In this document: positions 22,563-30,824 of the stretch, piece after piece
Numbering within the stretch: position 1 is the first letter of the stretch
Layout of the letters: every line of letters begins with the position of its first letter
Origin: a virus
IMG/VR virus record: IMGVR_UViG_3300037587_000914
Coordinates: 1 to 56,169 of that record
Length of the DNA: 56,169 nt
Direction: 5' to 3' (one strand)
Program-made: the position numbers and the translations under genes
The notes under the pieces: generated by a model
Database searches by the model: none
What the model was told of the DNA's origin: nothing
The model's input: only the letters and a program-made list of their open reading frames with translations

Positions 22563-23150
22563 TTAGTTTTTTGCCAGGGCAAAAACTTTACACTCCAGTT
22601 TCGCTACTGCAATCATAGAGGCCCTGAGCTCCGGAGGCAATTCTTTGTAATCATGCTGATTCAGGTACAGAAGTACTTGCCGGCTGACTTGTTCAAGGTT
22701 TTCCGACTCACAATTAAGACAATTGCCATCTTTAAAAATCACTGCCATGCCACATGGAATTTTCCCGTTAGCGGCCTCCCATATAATAATATGTTTAAAT
22801 TTCCATATATTTGGTTCTGCAATTTTAACCTTGATATAGCCATCGAAAGTGACTCTCTCAGTACCGACAGGTGTCCAATTCTCTGGCCTGTTTCCTGTTT
22901 TAAAGCTGCCTTTATTTGCCTTGCACACACCCATGCCCTTGGTGCCGGCGGTCCACGGTCTGTTGCCTTTTTCGAAACGCCCTGTTCTGCCTGTCCGCCA
23001 ACCGTTGCGTTTACGAAGTGCCGCTAGTTGTATCGGCGTTCTCTTCTCTCTAAACTTCTTATTAAAAGCCGCTGCGAGTTCGGTACGTATCAAGGTCCTG
23101 TTATCAGAAATAAATTTAAGCTGCTTCTTTGTATAATTATATGGCTTCAT
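22563..23150 (-). CDS. HNH endonuclease
   Basis: 195 residues. The N-terminal part is a DNA-binding helix-turn-helix-like stretch (TPIQLAALRKRNGW). The nuclease core has WKFKHIIIWEAANGKIP and VIFKDGNCLNCESENLEQVS, giving the His/Asn/Asn pattern of phage HNH enzymes. It could be a homing-type or packaging nuclease; it is far from the terminase genes here, which favours a free-standing nuclease. Confidence 0.85.
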   Translation of the reverse strand: MKPYNYTKKQLKFISDNRTLIRTELAAAFNKKFREKRTPIQLAALRKRNGWRTGRTGRFEKGNRPWTAGTKGMGVCKANKGSFKTGNRPENWTPVGTERVTFDGYIKVKIAEPNIWKFKHIIIWEAANGKIPCGMAVIFKDGNCLNCESENLEQVSRQVLLYLNQHDYKELPPELRASMIAVAKLECKVFALAKN

Positions 23151-23410
23151 GTTTTCTTTTTGGTTTCTTTTCCGTTTTCACCTTCTAACATTGACGGCAT
23201 ATTCCCAGGAAGACCTTCATACTCTGCCCTTAATTTTATAGAGTCAAATACCAGCCTTCCGTTTTCAATAATACGCTTGGTGACATCGGTAACGGCTCTT
23301 GCTCTTTGAATCTCTTCCTTTAATTCATCACCCTTAGTGCTCTCTTTAGACAGTCTTGTTAATTGACTAAAAAGAATATCATTTACATCAGTTAATTTAT
23401 TCTTCTGCAT
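23147..23410 (-). CDS. Conserved phage hypothetical protein, 87 aa
   Basis: From ATG 23410 (GAGGTAAATATT upstream). Sequence MQKNKLTDVNDILFSQLTRL and then LKEEIQRARAVTDVTKRIIE resembles short helical phage proteins often found near replication or regulatory genes. The frame is open to 23488 but that part encodes the end of the next gene. Coupled to the HNH gene by ATGA. Confidence 0.65.
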   Translation of the reverse strand: MQKNKLTDVNDILFSQLTRLSKESTKGDELKEEIQRARAVTDVTKRIIENGRLVFDSIKLRAEYEGLPGNMPSMLEGENGKETKKKT

Positions 23411-23415
23411 AATAT

Positions 23416-23610
23416 TTACCTCTTCGCAGTGAGCTTTCGCAGCCTGCGCTCTGCGGCTAAACGGACAGTCTTTTGCGTGTCCGGCCACTTGATCATTGCT
23501 TTAAGTTTCTTGGCGTTGGCCTCTTTGACACGCCTCATTCGATTTTCAGCGTCTACCCATGCAACCTTAACTCCACCACAAACAGCTCCTGTTTCCCACG
23601 GGTTTTTCAT
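23416..23610 (-). CDS. Basic hypothetical protein, 64 aa
   Basis: Started at ATG 23610 (AGGAATA upstream); residues upstream in frame are D-repeat translation. Basic helix (MRRVKEANAKKLKAMIK) and a RRLRKLTAKR tail. May bind nucleic acid. Confidence 0.5.
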   Translation of the reverse strand: MKNPWETGAVCGGVKVAWVDAENRMRRVKEANAKKLKAMIKWPDTQKTVRLAAERRLRKLTAKR

Positions 23611-23628
23611 TATTCCTATTTTTTCTAT

Positions 23629-23661
23629 CTCAACGCAGAGGCGCGGAGGACGCAAAGTTTA
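23629..23661. repeat. Family D repeat
   Basis: Copy between two small genes; its flank provides the end of the gene at 23659. Confidence 0.7.
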
Positions 23662-23862
23662 AATTACAATTCGGAATTCTTTACCTTTCAATGGGCACTC
23701 GCATTTATCATTAGAAGGATGCGTAATACATCTATTTTCTTCATTAGTAAAAGTTCTTTCATGGAGTTTAACAGCACAAAGATTTATGCCTCCCCACTTA
23801 GAATCAGTTGTATGAAAAATACATTTTTCAATTGATGTTTTTATTTTAATAGTATTTGGCAT
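23659..23862 (-). CDS. Cys-rich hypothetical protein, 67 aa
   Basis: ATG 23862 follows GCAAAGAAAAAA, part of a D repeat; the upstream in-frame residues FFNAEDAKKK are that repeat. Five cysteines, with His between them (ENRCITHPSNDKCECPLKG), suggest metal binding. Unknown function. Confidence 0.5.
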   Translation of the reverse strand: MPNTIKIKTSIEKCIFHTTDSKWGGINLCAVKLHERTFTNEENRCITHPSNDKCECPLKGKEFRIVI

Positions 23863-23890
23863 TTTTTTCTTTGCGTCCTCTGCGTTAAAA
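23863..23890. repeat. Family D repeat
   Basis: Leader of the 23862 start; reads TTAACGCAGAGGACGCAAAG on the coding strand. Confidence 0.75.
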
Positions 23891-23896
23891 AAGGTG

Positions 23897-24466
23897 CTAC
23901 CCAAACCTCAGTTCTTTTACTACCGGGCGCTGAGTTCCTGTGGCTTCTCCGAATTCGTCTTCCAGGTGCATTATGTAGCCTTTTACGCTTATTGTCTGCC
24001 CGGGTTCGGGTGTTTTTTCTGCTTCCAGCAGGACGTCATCCGGCACGTGTACTTTGTACTCCGCTTCCTTTGCCTCGTAATTTTCGCTCTTAGGGATTTT
24101 TACAAGTATTATCAGGTTTTCGTCTTTAAGTGATATCACTTCTCCGACTATGATGAATGTTGTTTTGCGTTCTTTGACCTCTCCGGACTTGATAACGTAG
24201 ACGTTGAACGTGGTCCTTGTCTCTTTGTTCCTGCCTTCGTATTGCTGGAAGTTGCCGCTCAGGCGCACGTCAGCACCACGTTTAAATTGTGAGGTAAAGT
24301 ACTCACAGTTATCCTTGCCCCATATGAAGGCGAGGGAGCGAACGCTGCCGTATACGTCGTGCTGACAGTCTATGATTACTTCCAGGTATGGGCTATTACC
24401 ACCTGTCCTTTTCGGTTCGCATTTATCGAGTACGCCGTGTATGTGTATTTTGTTACAGTGTTTCAT
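23897..24466 (-). CDS. OB-fold protein, possible single-stranded DNA-binding protein
   Basis: 189 residues with two beta-barrel-like halves. The first half (IHIHGVLDKCEPKRTGGNSP, VRLSGNFQQYEGRN) has the turn and strand spacing of an OB fold; the second (IIVGEVISLKDENLIILVKI, ISVKGYIMHL) repeats it. No acidic SSB-like tail. A ssDNA-binding or replication role fits, but it is inferred from pattern only. Confidence 0.5.
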   Translation of the reverse strand: MKHCNKIHIHGVLDKCEPKRTGGNSPYLEVIIDCQHDVYGSVRSLAFIWGKDNCEYFTSQFKRGADVRLSGNFQQYEGRNKETRTTFNVYVIKSGEVKERKTTFIIVGEVISLKDENLIILVKIPKSENYEAKEAEYKVHVPDDVLLEAEKTPEPGQTISVKGYIMHLEDEFGEATGTQRPVVKELRFG

Positions 24467-24578
24467 AAAGGAAGTGCCTAAAGTGATCTCCCGCCTAATA
24501 AGCTGGCGGACAAGAAAGTTTAAAGTGACTAAAGTTATAAAAACAGCTTCCCGATCAAGTCGAGAATGACAGATTCAA
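24467..24578. repeat. Family C repeat with F-like end
   Basis: Near-exact second copy of the 20228-20292 segment, then an F-like stretch (cccgatcaagtcgagaatga). No gene. Confidence 0.7.
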
Positions 24579-24893
24579 CTAATCCTGCGATTTCTTTCTC
24601 TGTGTCTTCGTGCCTTCGGATGATGACTTTTTTTCTGCCTTTTCCTGTACAGGCATGTCGGCCATTTTCTTTTCCGGCCACTCTCTCATTTTGTCAGCGT
24701 GTTTGAGTAGCTGCTCACCCATTTCGTCAGTACCACCATCTTTGAAATAGGCCTCTTTTCTCAGCTTTATGTAGTACTCTAATGCTTTCCACGCTAATTC
24801 GTCCTGTGCGCGGAGCAATACTACCGGTTCGTCTGCCGGGATCCTTTTGTCCAGTTCTTTGATGTCGTTGTACTCATCTCTTGCATGTTTCAT
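24579..24893 (-). CDS. Charged helical hypothetical protein, 104 aa
   Basis: Glu/Lys-rich helices (ELAWKALEYYIKLRKEAYFK) and a disordered basic tail ending SSSEGTKTQRKKSQD. Separate from neighbours by C and A repeats. Function unknown. Confidence 0.55.
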   Translation of the reverse strand: MKHARDEYNDIKELDKRIPADEPVVLLRAQDELAWKALEYYIKLRKEAYFKDGGTDEMGEQLLKHADKMREWPEKKMADMPVQEKAEKKSSSEGTKTQRKKSQD

Positions 24894-24959
24894 TGTTATT
24901 TATCTCCTAAAAAAGGTCCTCATAAAGAGGGCGAACACATCGGTGCGCCCCTACGGGAT
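24894..24959. repeat. Family A palindrome
   Basis: The copy at 24928-24957 directly follows the stop of the upstream gene (24960). Confidence 0.75.
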
Positions 24960-25187
24960 TTAATAAATTACTTTCGGTAGTTTTTTCATGTGCAGGGCTT
25001 TTGCGTAGCCGGACCGGAAGGCGATGTCTTTGTCGTCACTGACCTTCTTGAAGTGCAGCACTATACAGATGAACGCTATAACTAGCAAACAGGCCAGTAT
25101 ACGTGGAAGCCATAACGTTCTATTGCTGTACGCCCATTCGACTCTGTTGTGTATTACGTTGCTGTTTGAATAGTGTATTTTTTTCAA
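24960..25187 (-). CDS. Single-pass membrane protein, 75 aa
   Basis: TTG start at 25187 chosen because AAAGGAGA lies 9 nt upstream; the longer frame runs into an A repeat. One membrane span (ILACLLVIAFICIVLHF), then a basic C-terminal part. Unknown role. Confidence 0.5.
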   Translation of the reverse strand: MKKIHYSNSNVIHNRVEWAYSNRTLWLPRILACLLVIAFICIVLHFKKVSDDKDIAFRSGYAKALHMKKLPKVIY

Positions 25188-25213
25188 CGATTCAGGTCTC
25201 CTTTGTCGGGTTA

Positions 25214-25243
25214 AAGGGGCGAACACATAGGTTAGCCCCTACA
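25214..25243. repeat. Family A palindrome
   Basis: aggggcgaacacataggtta then gcccctaca, between two membrane-protein genes and touching the stop at 25239. Confidence 0.75.
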
Positions 25244-25535
25244 CATAAATGACCATGATAATTATCATTATTACGAGTAATGCAATGCAACCGGCGATCT
25301 GCCACTTGTCTGACGTGGAAAGATTACTGCCGATTTCTCTCCGTTCCGGACAGACAGGATGGTTGTCACCGGGGCTATCGTCGCGTTGGTCAGAGTTAAT
25401 ATTTTGCATTTTCTTTTTCATATTTCTCAGTATGTATGGCGGATCGGGTAGATTATTGTTTTCCGCTTCGTGCACTTTAATAATATTCTCCATCTCTTCA
25501 TCGTAGATTTCAAACAAATATGCACCTTTCAACAA
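25239..25535 (-). CDS. Membrane protein with C-terminal anchor, 98 aa
   Basis: TTG start at 25535 or ATG at 25493. A hydrophilic domain with Asn/Asp-rich linkers, then a single span at the very C-terminus (IAGCIALLVIMIIIMVIYV). Overlaps the 28-residue peptide upstream. A tail-anchored topology; function unknown. Confidence 0.5.
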   Translation of the reverse strand: MLKGAYLFEIYDEEMENIIKVHEAENNNLPDPPYILRNMKKKMQNINSDQRDDSPGDNHPVCPERREIGSNLSTSDKWQIAGCIALLVIMIIIMVIYV

Positions 25536-25596
25536 TCAGGAAATAGATTAATACGCTCATGGCAGTAGCAGCCGCTTCAAACAGATATTTTTTCAT
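25510..25596 (-). CDS. Micro-membrane peptide, 28 aa
   Basis: ATG 25596 overlaps the lipase stop (ATGA). MKKYLFEAAATAMSVLIYFL continues hydrophobic to the end. Very short, so uncertain, but the coupling is typical of real phage genes. Confidence 0.4.
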   Translation of the reverse strand: MKKYLFEAAATAMSVLIYFLIVERCIFV

Positions 25597-26384
25597 GGTT
25601 TGTTTCTCTTTAGAGCAATGTTTTTGAGCTTTTTTCTGTAGTTTTTAATTGCGTGATCAGTGCCAGTGGATTTGGGCCTCCGTAGGAAATTGGCTGTGAA
25701 CCGCCCGAATCGCCTGATCGTGTTCGGATTGCGGAGTAGATCTCCTTTGCGCGTGAGATAGCGCAGATCCCCCACGTGTATGCGACCCATAACGAAGAAC
25801 GGTACGCGAGCTACGCCATCAGCCGCATTTACTACGCGATACACAGGCGCCTTGACAGAGCGGTCAAACTCGGCATTGCCCACACGTGGACATCCGAATG
25901 TATAGCACGCTGCAAGGTTGACACCGTCGAGGTCCTGGGTTGCAATCACGGCTATGGCTGCGCCGAGTGAATGCCCTGTAATATAGAGAGGACAATAACC
26001 CTGGTAAGGCTTGCCTAATACGTATTCCCTTACCTCTTCGGCCACGTTTTCATATGCCTGGGCAAAGCCCCTGTGCTTACCATCCTTCAGGCGGAACTTG
26101 AGGTCCGAGAGAATATCCTTTATATTCCCTTCTGTGCCCCTGAAGGACAGCACAGCATAATCTTTGCAACAGGCCATGAATGCCTGGGATTCGTTGTTAT
26201 TTAATGTAGCCTTGAGGCTGAACCCACCAGATTCAAGGCTGTCTACAAGTCTGCCCCGTTCACCGTCCTCGTGTTTGAGATAAGCGAGTTCCGACATCGA
26301 TGCCATTATGTATGCCATCCTGTCGGAATATGCTGCACGGTTTGTCGGCACCTTCCGTATTAAGTTGTCATCGAAATATTCCAT
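25593..26384 (-). CDS. Class 3 lipase-like alpha/beta hydrolase
   Basis: 263 residues. Nucleophile Ser139 in GHSLGA, likely Asp189 in NAADGVARVP and His244 in GTDHAIKNYR complete a catalytic triad; SFRGTEG at 80-86 forms the oxyanion side and YTFGCPRVGN the usual strand after the elbow. Class 3 lipases cleave acylglycerols or phospholipids. No signal peptide. Unusual in a phage; it could act on host membrane lipid at lysis or during lysogeny. Grouped with three membrane peptides. Confidence 0.88.
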   Translation of the reverse strand: MEYFDDNLIRKVPTNRAAYSDRMAYIMASMSELAYLKHEDGERGRLVDSLESGGFSLKATLNNNESQAFMACCKDYAVLSFRGTEGNIKDILSDLKFRLKDGKHRGFAQAYENVAEEVREYVLGKPYQGYCPLYITGHSLGAAIAVIATQDLDGVNLAACYTFGCPRVGNAEFDRSVKAPVYRVVNAADGVARVPFFVMGRIHVGDLRYLTRKGDLLRNPNTIRRFGRFTANFLRRPKSTGTDHAIKNYRKKLKNIALKRNKP

Positions 26385-26407
26385 AATTTTTGCTCCTTAA
26401 GCTACAA

Positions 26408-26749
26408 TCATGAAGTAGAAACTACCTTGCAAAAATGAAAAGGAAATAACTTCAACATCCCAGGTATCACTTTGAGCTTCTCCGCTTCCAGCGTCCTCTC
26501 TGCCTCCCCTTCGATCTTATATCCAAGCGCAAGTACCATATTCCCACAAGGAATTGGTCTTGCAGACACGCGCGGCGTCAGGACAAACTTGTAATCAAAG
26601 TCCTTGTGTAAGGCAGCCACCCGATCCTCTTCCTTGTTTGCCTCAGTCCAGAACCGTCTCTTTTTCTCCTCGCTCGACAAGGCACCGGCCATATCAGCCA
26701 TAATCGCCACATCAAGATGATCTAAAAACTGTTCAAGTGATAATTTCAT
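26408..26749 (-). CDS. Hypothetical protein, 113 aa
   Basis: ATG 26749 (GTGAGAATAAAA upstream, from a D repeat). Helical start MKLSLEQFLDHLDVAIMADM and a beta-rich end (IPCGNMVLALGYKIEGEA). 23 nt before the lipase. No family recognised. Confidence 0.55.
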   Translation of the reverse strand: MKLSLEQFLDHLDVAIMADMAGALSSEEKKRRFWTEANKEEDRVAALHKDFDYKFVLTPRVSARPIPCGNMVLALGYKIEGEAERTLEAEKLKVIPGMLKLFPFHFCKVVSTS

Positions 26750-26757
26750 AGTTTTTA

Positions 26758-26788
26758 TTCTCACGCCAAGCCGCAAAGTACGCAGAGA
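26758..26788. repeat. Family D repeat
   Basis: Leader of the 26749 start; its GGCGTGAGAATA provides the ribosome-binding site. Confidence 0.7.
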
Positions 26789-26809
26789 AAAGCGTATTCC
26801 TTTTGTTAT

Positions 26810-27085
26810 CTACCGATATCTTTGATTGTCCGTGATGGCCTTGTAACACCACCATAGGCACAGACAGGCAACAAGTGCGCTGGCTATTCCAAACGCAAAA
26901 TCATATTCTTTATTTCTACACAGGGCCGTAATAGATGAAGTACACCATAGAAAAAAGCAAGTTATTGAGCCTATCAGATCCGCTAATTTCAACTTCTTGC
27001 TATGGGCAGATATCTCCCTGCCAGAGACAAAGCCTTTGCCTTCTCGGTTTCCATATTCCCTTTTTATTGATTCTCGTCCTACCAT
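26810..27085 (-). CDS. Two-pass membrane protein, 91 aa
   Basis: Basic N-terminus, then two hydrophobic segments (DLIGSITCFFLWCTSSITAL and GIASALVACLCLWWCY). The ATG overlaps the upstream TAA, and AAAGGTAAAAAG from a D repeat is its ribosome-binding site. Possibly holin-like, though far from the other lysis genes. Confidence 0.55.
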   Translation of the reverse strand: MVGRESIKREYGNREGKGFVSGREISAHSKKLKLADLIGSITCFFLWCTSSITALCRNKEYDFAFGIASALVACLCLWWCYKAITDNQRYR

Positions 27086-27351
27086 TATCTTTTTACCTTT
27101 GCGTCCTCCGCGGCTTTGCGGTGAACTGTTTTTTTATTTACCCGGGTGGGGCTGGGAGGCAACAATTCAATCAGGTTTTTAATTGGTCCTTCCGCTAGTA
27201 CACGATTTGTTTCAGTTTCTATTATTTTGTACATTTCGTCATCAGAGTGATTTTTTACGGCATCGAACGCCTCCGGTGCGGTGTCGTAGTGGTTCTGGAA
27301 GATGCCGCAGTCGTCAGTGTTGTATCCGGTAAATAGCATGTATTTTTTCAT
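27085..27351 (-). CDS. Hypothetical protein with repeat-derived tail, 88 aa
   Basis: From ATG 27351. The body (MKKYMLFTGYNTDDCGIFQ) is a small alpha-beta protein. The last 16 residues (TVHRKAAEDAKVKR) are read from a D repeat (27092-27124). Function unknown. Confidence 0.55.
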   Translation of the reverse strand: MKKYMLFTGYNTDDCGIFQNHYDTAPEAFDAVKNHSDDEMYKIIETETNRVLAEGPIKNLIELLPPSPTRVNKKTVHRKAAEDAKVKR

Positions 27352-27426
27352 GATTGTAATCGGGCAGACACACCCGCCAAAAAACACGTCGGGCAGACAG
27401 GACAAACACACAGGTTTGCCCCTACG
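27352..27426. repeat. Family I and A repeats
   Basis: cacccgccaaaaaacacgtc (I) then acaaacacacaggtttgccc (A), ending against the stop of the next gene upstream. Confidence 0.7.
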
Positions 27427-27867
27427 TTATGTATTTTCTTTTATTGTTACTTCCTTAACTTCTTTAGATTCCTGCGGTTCTTCAGGAGGTTTTTTATCAG
27501 ATGCTTTTGTCTCTGTCTGTTCTGCAGGTACCTTCTCATTTTTTGTCTCTTTTGTTTTCTTCGGTTCCGGTTTCTTTGTTTCTTTGACTTTCTTCTTCAC
27601 ATACCTACCGGTTTTTTGATTAAAATTATAAGCGTTAGCATCGGTATAGGAAATATTGTGTTCCCACAGGTCCAGGACTTTTATCAGTCTCTTCCTGTCC
27701 TGTGCCCTCTTATATTTTTCTTCTAATAACGCTGCTTCCAGGTCGGCTATCTGTAGCTTCAGTATATTTATACCGTGCATTTTCAGGTCTTTATCTCCTG
27801 CAGATGCCTTTTCAAAAACGCCAAAGATAGATACGGCTATAAAGAGTGATATAAGAATTCTTTTCAT
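27427..27867 (-). CDS. Exported coiled-coil protein with Lys/Pro/Glu-rich tail
   Basis: 146 residues. Signal peptide MKRILISLFIAVSIFGVFEK then A-S-A cleavage site; a coiled coil at about 30-65 (ILKLQIADLEAALLEEKYKR); the C-terminal half is low-complexity KKPEPKKTKET. It probably sits in the periplasm. Function unknown; may be a lysogenic conversion gene. Confidence 0.65.
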   Translation of the reverse strand: MKRILISLFIAVSIFGVFEKASAGDKDLKMHGINILKLQIADLEAALLEEKYKRAQDRKRLIKVLDLWEHNISYTDANAYNFNQKTGRYVKKKVKETKKPEPKKTKETKNEKVPAEQTETKASDKKPPEEPQESKEVKEVTIKENT

Positions 27868-27962
27868 AATGATCTCCGTTATTAAGGTTTAAATTATAGG
27901 CAAACACACCCGCCAAAAAACACGTCGGACAGGCAGGGCAAACACACAGGTTTGCCCCTACG
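27868..27962. repeat. Family I and A repeats
   Basis: Same I+A pair as at 27352-27426; both copies end in tacgttatgtatt against a gene stop, so a whole 60-base block has been copied. Confidence 0.7.
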
Positions 27963-28460
27963 TTATGTATTATTATTTATTGTGATTATGTTTACTTTTT
28001 CGGCCATTTTTTCAACACGAGTACGCACGTCTTCCGCCTCTTTAATAATCATATTGATATGTTTATTTATCACAAGGCTTTCGCTGTAGCTTATTTTTTC
28101 TCCGCCTTCCGGTGTTTTCTTCTGTGCTTTTTGTACCGATTCCGCAAGATGTCCGAAGGCAGTAGCAACGTCCAGGGTCTCTTCCGTTATGCTCTTCTCG
28201 CCTTTGCCTCTGTGCCGGTCTATCAGCACCTTATCAGTGTCGCCGATTGTGAAGTTGAGAAAGTCTATGTCGCCGGTTGCGTTGTATATCAGGGCTTGAA
28301 ACTCTACAGGCACTGCAAGGGTGCCCTCGCAGTATTCACGTATTGTTGGTGCCGGTGTGCTGGTCCTCCTGGCGATAGATTCGACGGTGTAGCGTTTTTC
28401 AATTATGAGTATTTGGTTTAGAAGTTTTGCGAATTTGACGTGTTCTTGTTCGATATTCAT
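27963..28460 (-). CDS. CII-like phage regulatory protein
   Basis: 165 residues. The N-terminal helix-turn-helix (YTVESIARRTSTPAPTIREY) and the GTLAVPVEFQALIYNATGD part match the layout of the CII/CP76 family of phage regulators, in which the protein acts in the lysis-lysogeny decision. GGGAGG lies 12 nt before the ATG. Follows the small HTH protein by 41 nt in the same operon. Moderate confidence. Confidence 0.6.
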   Translation of the reverse strand: MNIEQEHVKFAKLLNQILIIEKRYTVESIARRTSTPAPTIREYCEGTLAVPVEFQALIYNATGDIDFLNFTIGDTDKVLIDRHRGKGEKSITEETLDVATAFGHLAESVQKAQKKTPEGGEKISYSESLVINKHINMIIKEAEDVRTRVEKMAEKVNIITINNNT

Positions 28461-28500
28461 AGGTAAAATTTCCTCCCTTGATTATCTTTCTAAAAATCGA

Positions 28501-28794
28501 TTAACAATTTACACTTGCTGGCATGTCAGATGGCTTACAATTCTTAATATTAAAATCAGGGTGCTTTCCCGGGTACCTCAGTACCTCTTCCGGAATATTC
28601 GTATGCCTATGCAGTTTTGTGATTGTTGGTTCCTGCGCTTTGCCGGTGTTCCATACTGCCCTTACACAGCTAGAAGACATACCAATCGCCTGCCCAATCG
28701 ACTTAGAGGTTCTCTTAAAATGCCTCTTCCATTTGTATAGCGGATGGTTTTTGCCCAGGTACGGTATAAGTGTCTTTGATTTCTCATTTGTCAT
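28501..28794 (-). CDS. Helix-turn-helix regulator, Cro/CI-like
   Basis: 97 residues from ATG 28794; the open frame runs upstream from a TTG, but that TTG is the -35 box. Residues 35-62 (SIGQAIGMSSSCVRAVWNTG) form a helix-turn-helix; the flanks are basic. First gene after the promoter at 28806-28833, so it is a candidate repressor or Cro-like switch protein. No peptidase-like C-terminal domain. Confidence 0.6.
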   Translation of the reverse strand: MTNEKSKTLIPYLGKNHPLYKWKRHFKRTSKSIGQAIGMSSSCVRAVWNTGKAQEPTITKLHRHTNIPEEVLRYPGKHPDFNIKNCKPSDMPASVNC

Positions 28795-28805
28795 TATGCT
28801 CAGAG

Positions 28806-28833
28806 GATATACGAGCACCGTATGTTTTGTCAA
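28806..28833 (-). promoter_or_regulatory. Sigma70-like promoter of the regulator operon
   Basis: On the minus strand TTGACA (28833-28828), a 16-bp spacer, TATATC (28811-28806). Transcription would begin near 28799, about 5 nt before the ATG at 28794, so the message would be leaderless or nearly so, as known for lambda cI from PRM. The AT-rich DNA upstream (28834-28930), with an AACTTTTT/AAAAAGTT hairpin, could hold operators. Confidence 0.65.
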
Positions 28834-29246
28834 CTTTAAATTTTGTAAATTATTATAATTATTATTGGAATAGATCCTATGTTTTTAAAATATAATGAGT
28901 TATGTTGAGTAACTTTTTAAAAAAAAGTTTATTAATTGAGGCGTGATCTATGCGGATCTTTCAATCGTAAGCGTAAATGCTGAAAGAAATTCGAGGTAGA
29001 AGGGATGACGATAAAGGATTAAGAAGTTCAAAGTTTCAAAGTGTCTAAAGTGATCTAAAGTTATGGCAAAAGATAAATCTTTTATTATTTTAATAGAAGA
29101 AAAACACCATAACTTTCCTCCTAACAAGCCGGCGGGCAGGGACGGATTAGGGTTGAAGGGAAATAGCTGTTTAAACTGTTTAAGCCGCTTCATCTGTTTA
29201 AGCTGTTCTGTTATGCCCACCCTACGTTACTGTTTAAACTGTTCTG
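28834..29246. repeat. AT-rich control DNA and repeats B, C
   Basis: No gene. 28834-28930 is AT-rich upstream promoter DNA with dyads. 29030-29115 is a family C element; 29118-29145 resembles the aagccggcgggcaggg word found in other C-linked copies; 29160-29247 is a run of family B units. The small minus frame at 28948-29220 is repeat translation. Confidence 0.6.
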
Positions 29247-30824
29247 TTATGTTACCGTGATGTAATTGCTACTGGTACATGTATCAACCGGAAATGTAGG
29301 AGTATGTACTATTGCTCTTGCGTCCGATATTTGCCAACCATTTTTTCCTCCGAGTCCAGGGCTTGTTAGCAATGGGAACGAAAGATCTGATATTGTTGTT
29401 GTAAATATTGTTCCCAGCGAACTGGTTATATCAGCAACGAATTCCCATGCGTTATCGCCCGGTGCGGCTTTTTCTCCTGTCCCTAATAATACTGTGCCTT
29501 CTGTAAGGCCGACATTCTGATACAATAATTCAAGTACGGCTATTTTTGGTGCAGAGTATGAAGTTAAATTTATATTCTCTATGGTCACTCTTGTAGCATT
29601 GTATTGAAAATCTGCAGACGAGCCTTGTTGTACATGGTATCGACCGATTGACGTGCCTATAAATGGTATCCATGATGCCGCGTTGAAGGCTGCCCATGCT
29701 GCTGCGTTTGAACCGTGGCCAGCCCCGCTTTTTCTGTTTTCAAATGCGTCAGTAAAGCCATTAACTGTCACGCTTGACGATGTAAATGTAGTGAGCGTCA
29801 CTGAGTAAGAACCAGCGTCCGTATATATATGGACAGGGTTTTGTTCATTTGACTGGAACCCATCGCCAAAATCCCATAGCCAATTTGTCGGAGAGCCAGT
29901 TGATGTCTCCGTAAATTGAACGATTAAAGGCGCGCTACCCGAAAGGATATCCGCTGTAAATGGACAACCGCACCCCTTCGGATTTTTCTCAAACCCGATC
30001 ACGCTCGGGGTGTATGGTGTGCCGGGGCCGCTGCCGGTGTATTTGATTACTACCCTGTCTCCCACTTCAAAGGCCGCGCCGTCGCAGGTAAGGTATGTTA
30101 TCGGTACGTTGGTCAGCGTAGTCGTCGGATTAACGTCGAGGCCCTGCAGGCTGCTTACGGCAGCATCAAGTGTGATGTCACACAGGTTTGCGTTCAGATT
30201 TGTAATCTCGCCAAGCCGGTACGTAGGCTGGTACTTCTGCCAGCCAGTCATTATGGCAAGATTGTAAAAGTTTTCTGAAGGTGACAGTCCAAGTACCGGC
30301 ACGATCTGGCCATCTGCAGCAGCATTATAAACCGCATCGTTACCGCTCTCCCCTCCGGGCCGTATTATCACCGGCGCCGTCCTTTCGCCCGGTACCTCTA
30401 TCGTACCCACTTCTCCGGAAAGGCTTTCGTTCAGGTCAGCACACCAGGCGGATATCTCTTCGTCCGGAGGAAGATTGTCCGTAAGGAATTTCTTCTCCTG
30501 AGTAAGCGAACCGAGCTTCATCTTACTGGAGTTGAGCCTGTTCGTCGCCGCGTTGAGCTCCGAGAGGGCAATACTGAGCGACCTGGTTATCTCTGTTGTA
30601 TCGTTTCCCAGGTTGATCGCCGAGTTGAGCTGTACAAGCAAGGTAGTGTGTGTCGTCTGTTTCGTGGCGGCTTCCGCCTCGGCCGCAGGTATATCTACCT
30701 CGGTCAGCACCACTATCGCGTTGACAAGCGCATCGATCTTTGCCTGGATCCGGGTCTTGTCCACCTCATAATCGATCTGGTACAGACCGTCTGTACCGCC
30801 TGATACAATTATTCCTTTTCCCAT
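29247..30824 (-). CDS. Tail-tip protein with PKD domain
   Basis: 525 residues. N-terminal third is helical coiled coil (residues 20-130); the middle is beta-rich with a CDGAAFEVGDRVVIKY barrel; about 290-346 is a PKD domain (WLWDFGDG, NPVHIYTDAGSYSVTLT); the rest is beta-sandwich like. PKD folds bind glycans or proteins at cell surfaces, so this is likely a receptor-contact or adsorption protein at the tail end. Last gene of the virion operon. Confidence 0.75.
   Translation of the reverse strand: MGKGIIVSGGTDGLYQIDYEVDKTRIQAKIDALVNAIVVLTEVDIPAAEAEAATKQTTHTTLLVQLNSAINLGNDTTEITRSLSIALSELNAATNRLNSSKMKLGSLTQEKKFLTDNLPPDEEISAWCADLNESLSGEVGTIEVPGERTAPVIIRPGGESGNDAVYNAAADGQIVPVLGLSPSENFYNLAIMTGWQKYQPTYRLGEITNLNANLCDITLDAAVSSLQGLDVNPTTTLTNVPITYLTCDGAAFEVGDRVVIKYTGSGPGTPYTPSVIGFEKNPKGCGCPFTADILSGSAPLIVQFTETSTGSPTNWLWDFGDGFQSNEQNPVHIYTDAGSYSVTLTTFTSSSVTVNGFTDAFENRKSGAGHGSNAAAWAAFNAASWIPFIGTSIGRYHVQQGSSADFQYNATRVTIENINLTSYSAPKIAVLELLYQNVGLTEGTVLLGTGEKAAPGDNAWEFVADITSSLGTIFTTTISDLSFPLLTSPGLGGKNGWQISDARAIVHTPTFPVDTCTSSNYITVT

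Noticed and set aside
22176-23027. 283-codon plus-strand open frame
   Set aside because: Antisense to the ASCH and HNH genes, which have clear families; composition is that of a reverse-strand shadow.
28948-29220. 90-codon minus frame between tail-tip gene and regulator
   Set aside because: Made of family B and C repeats; no plausible start site or protein-like pattern.
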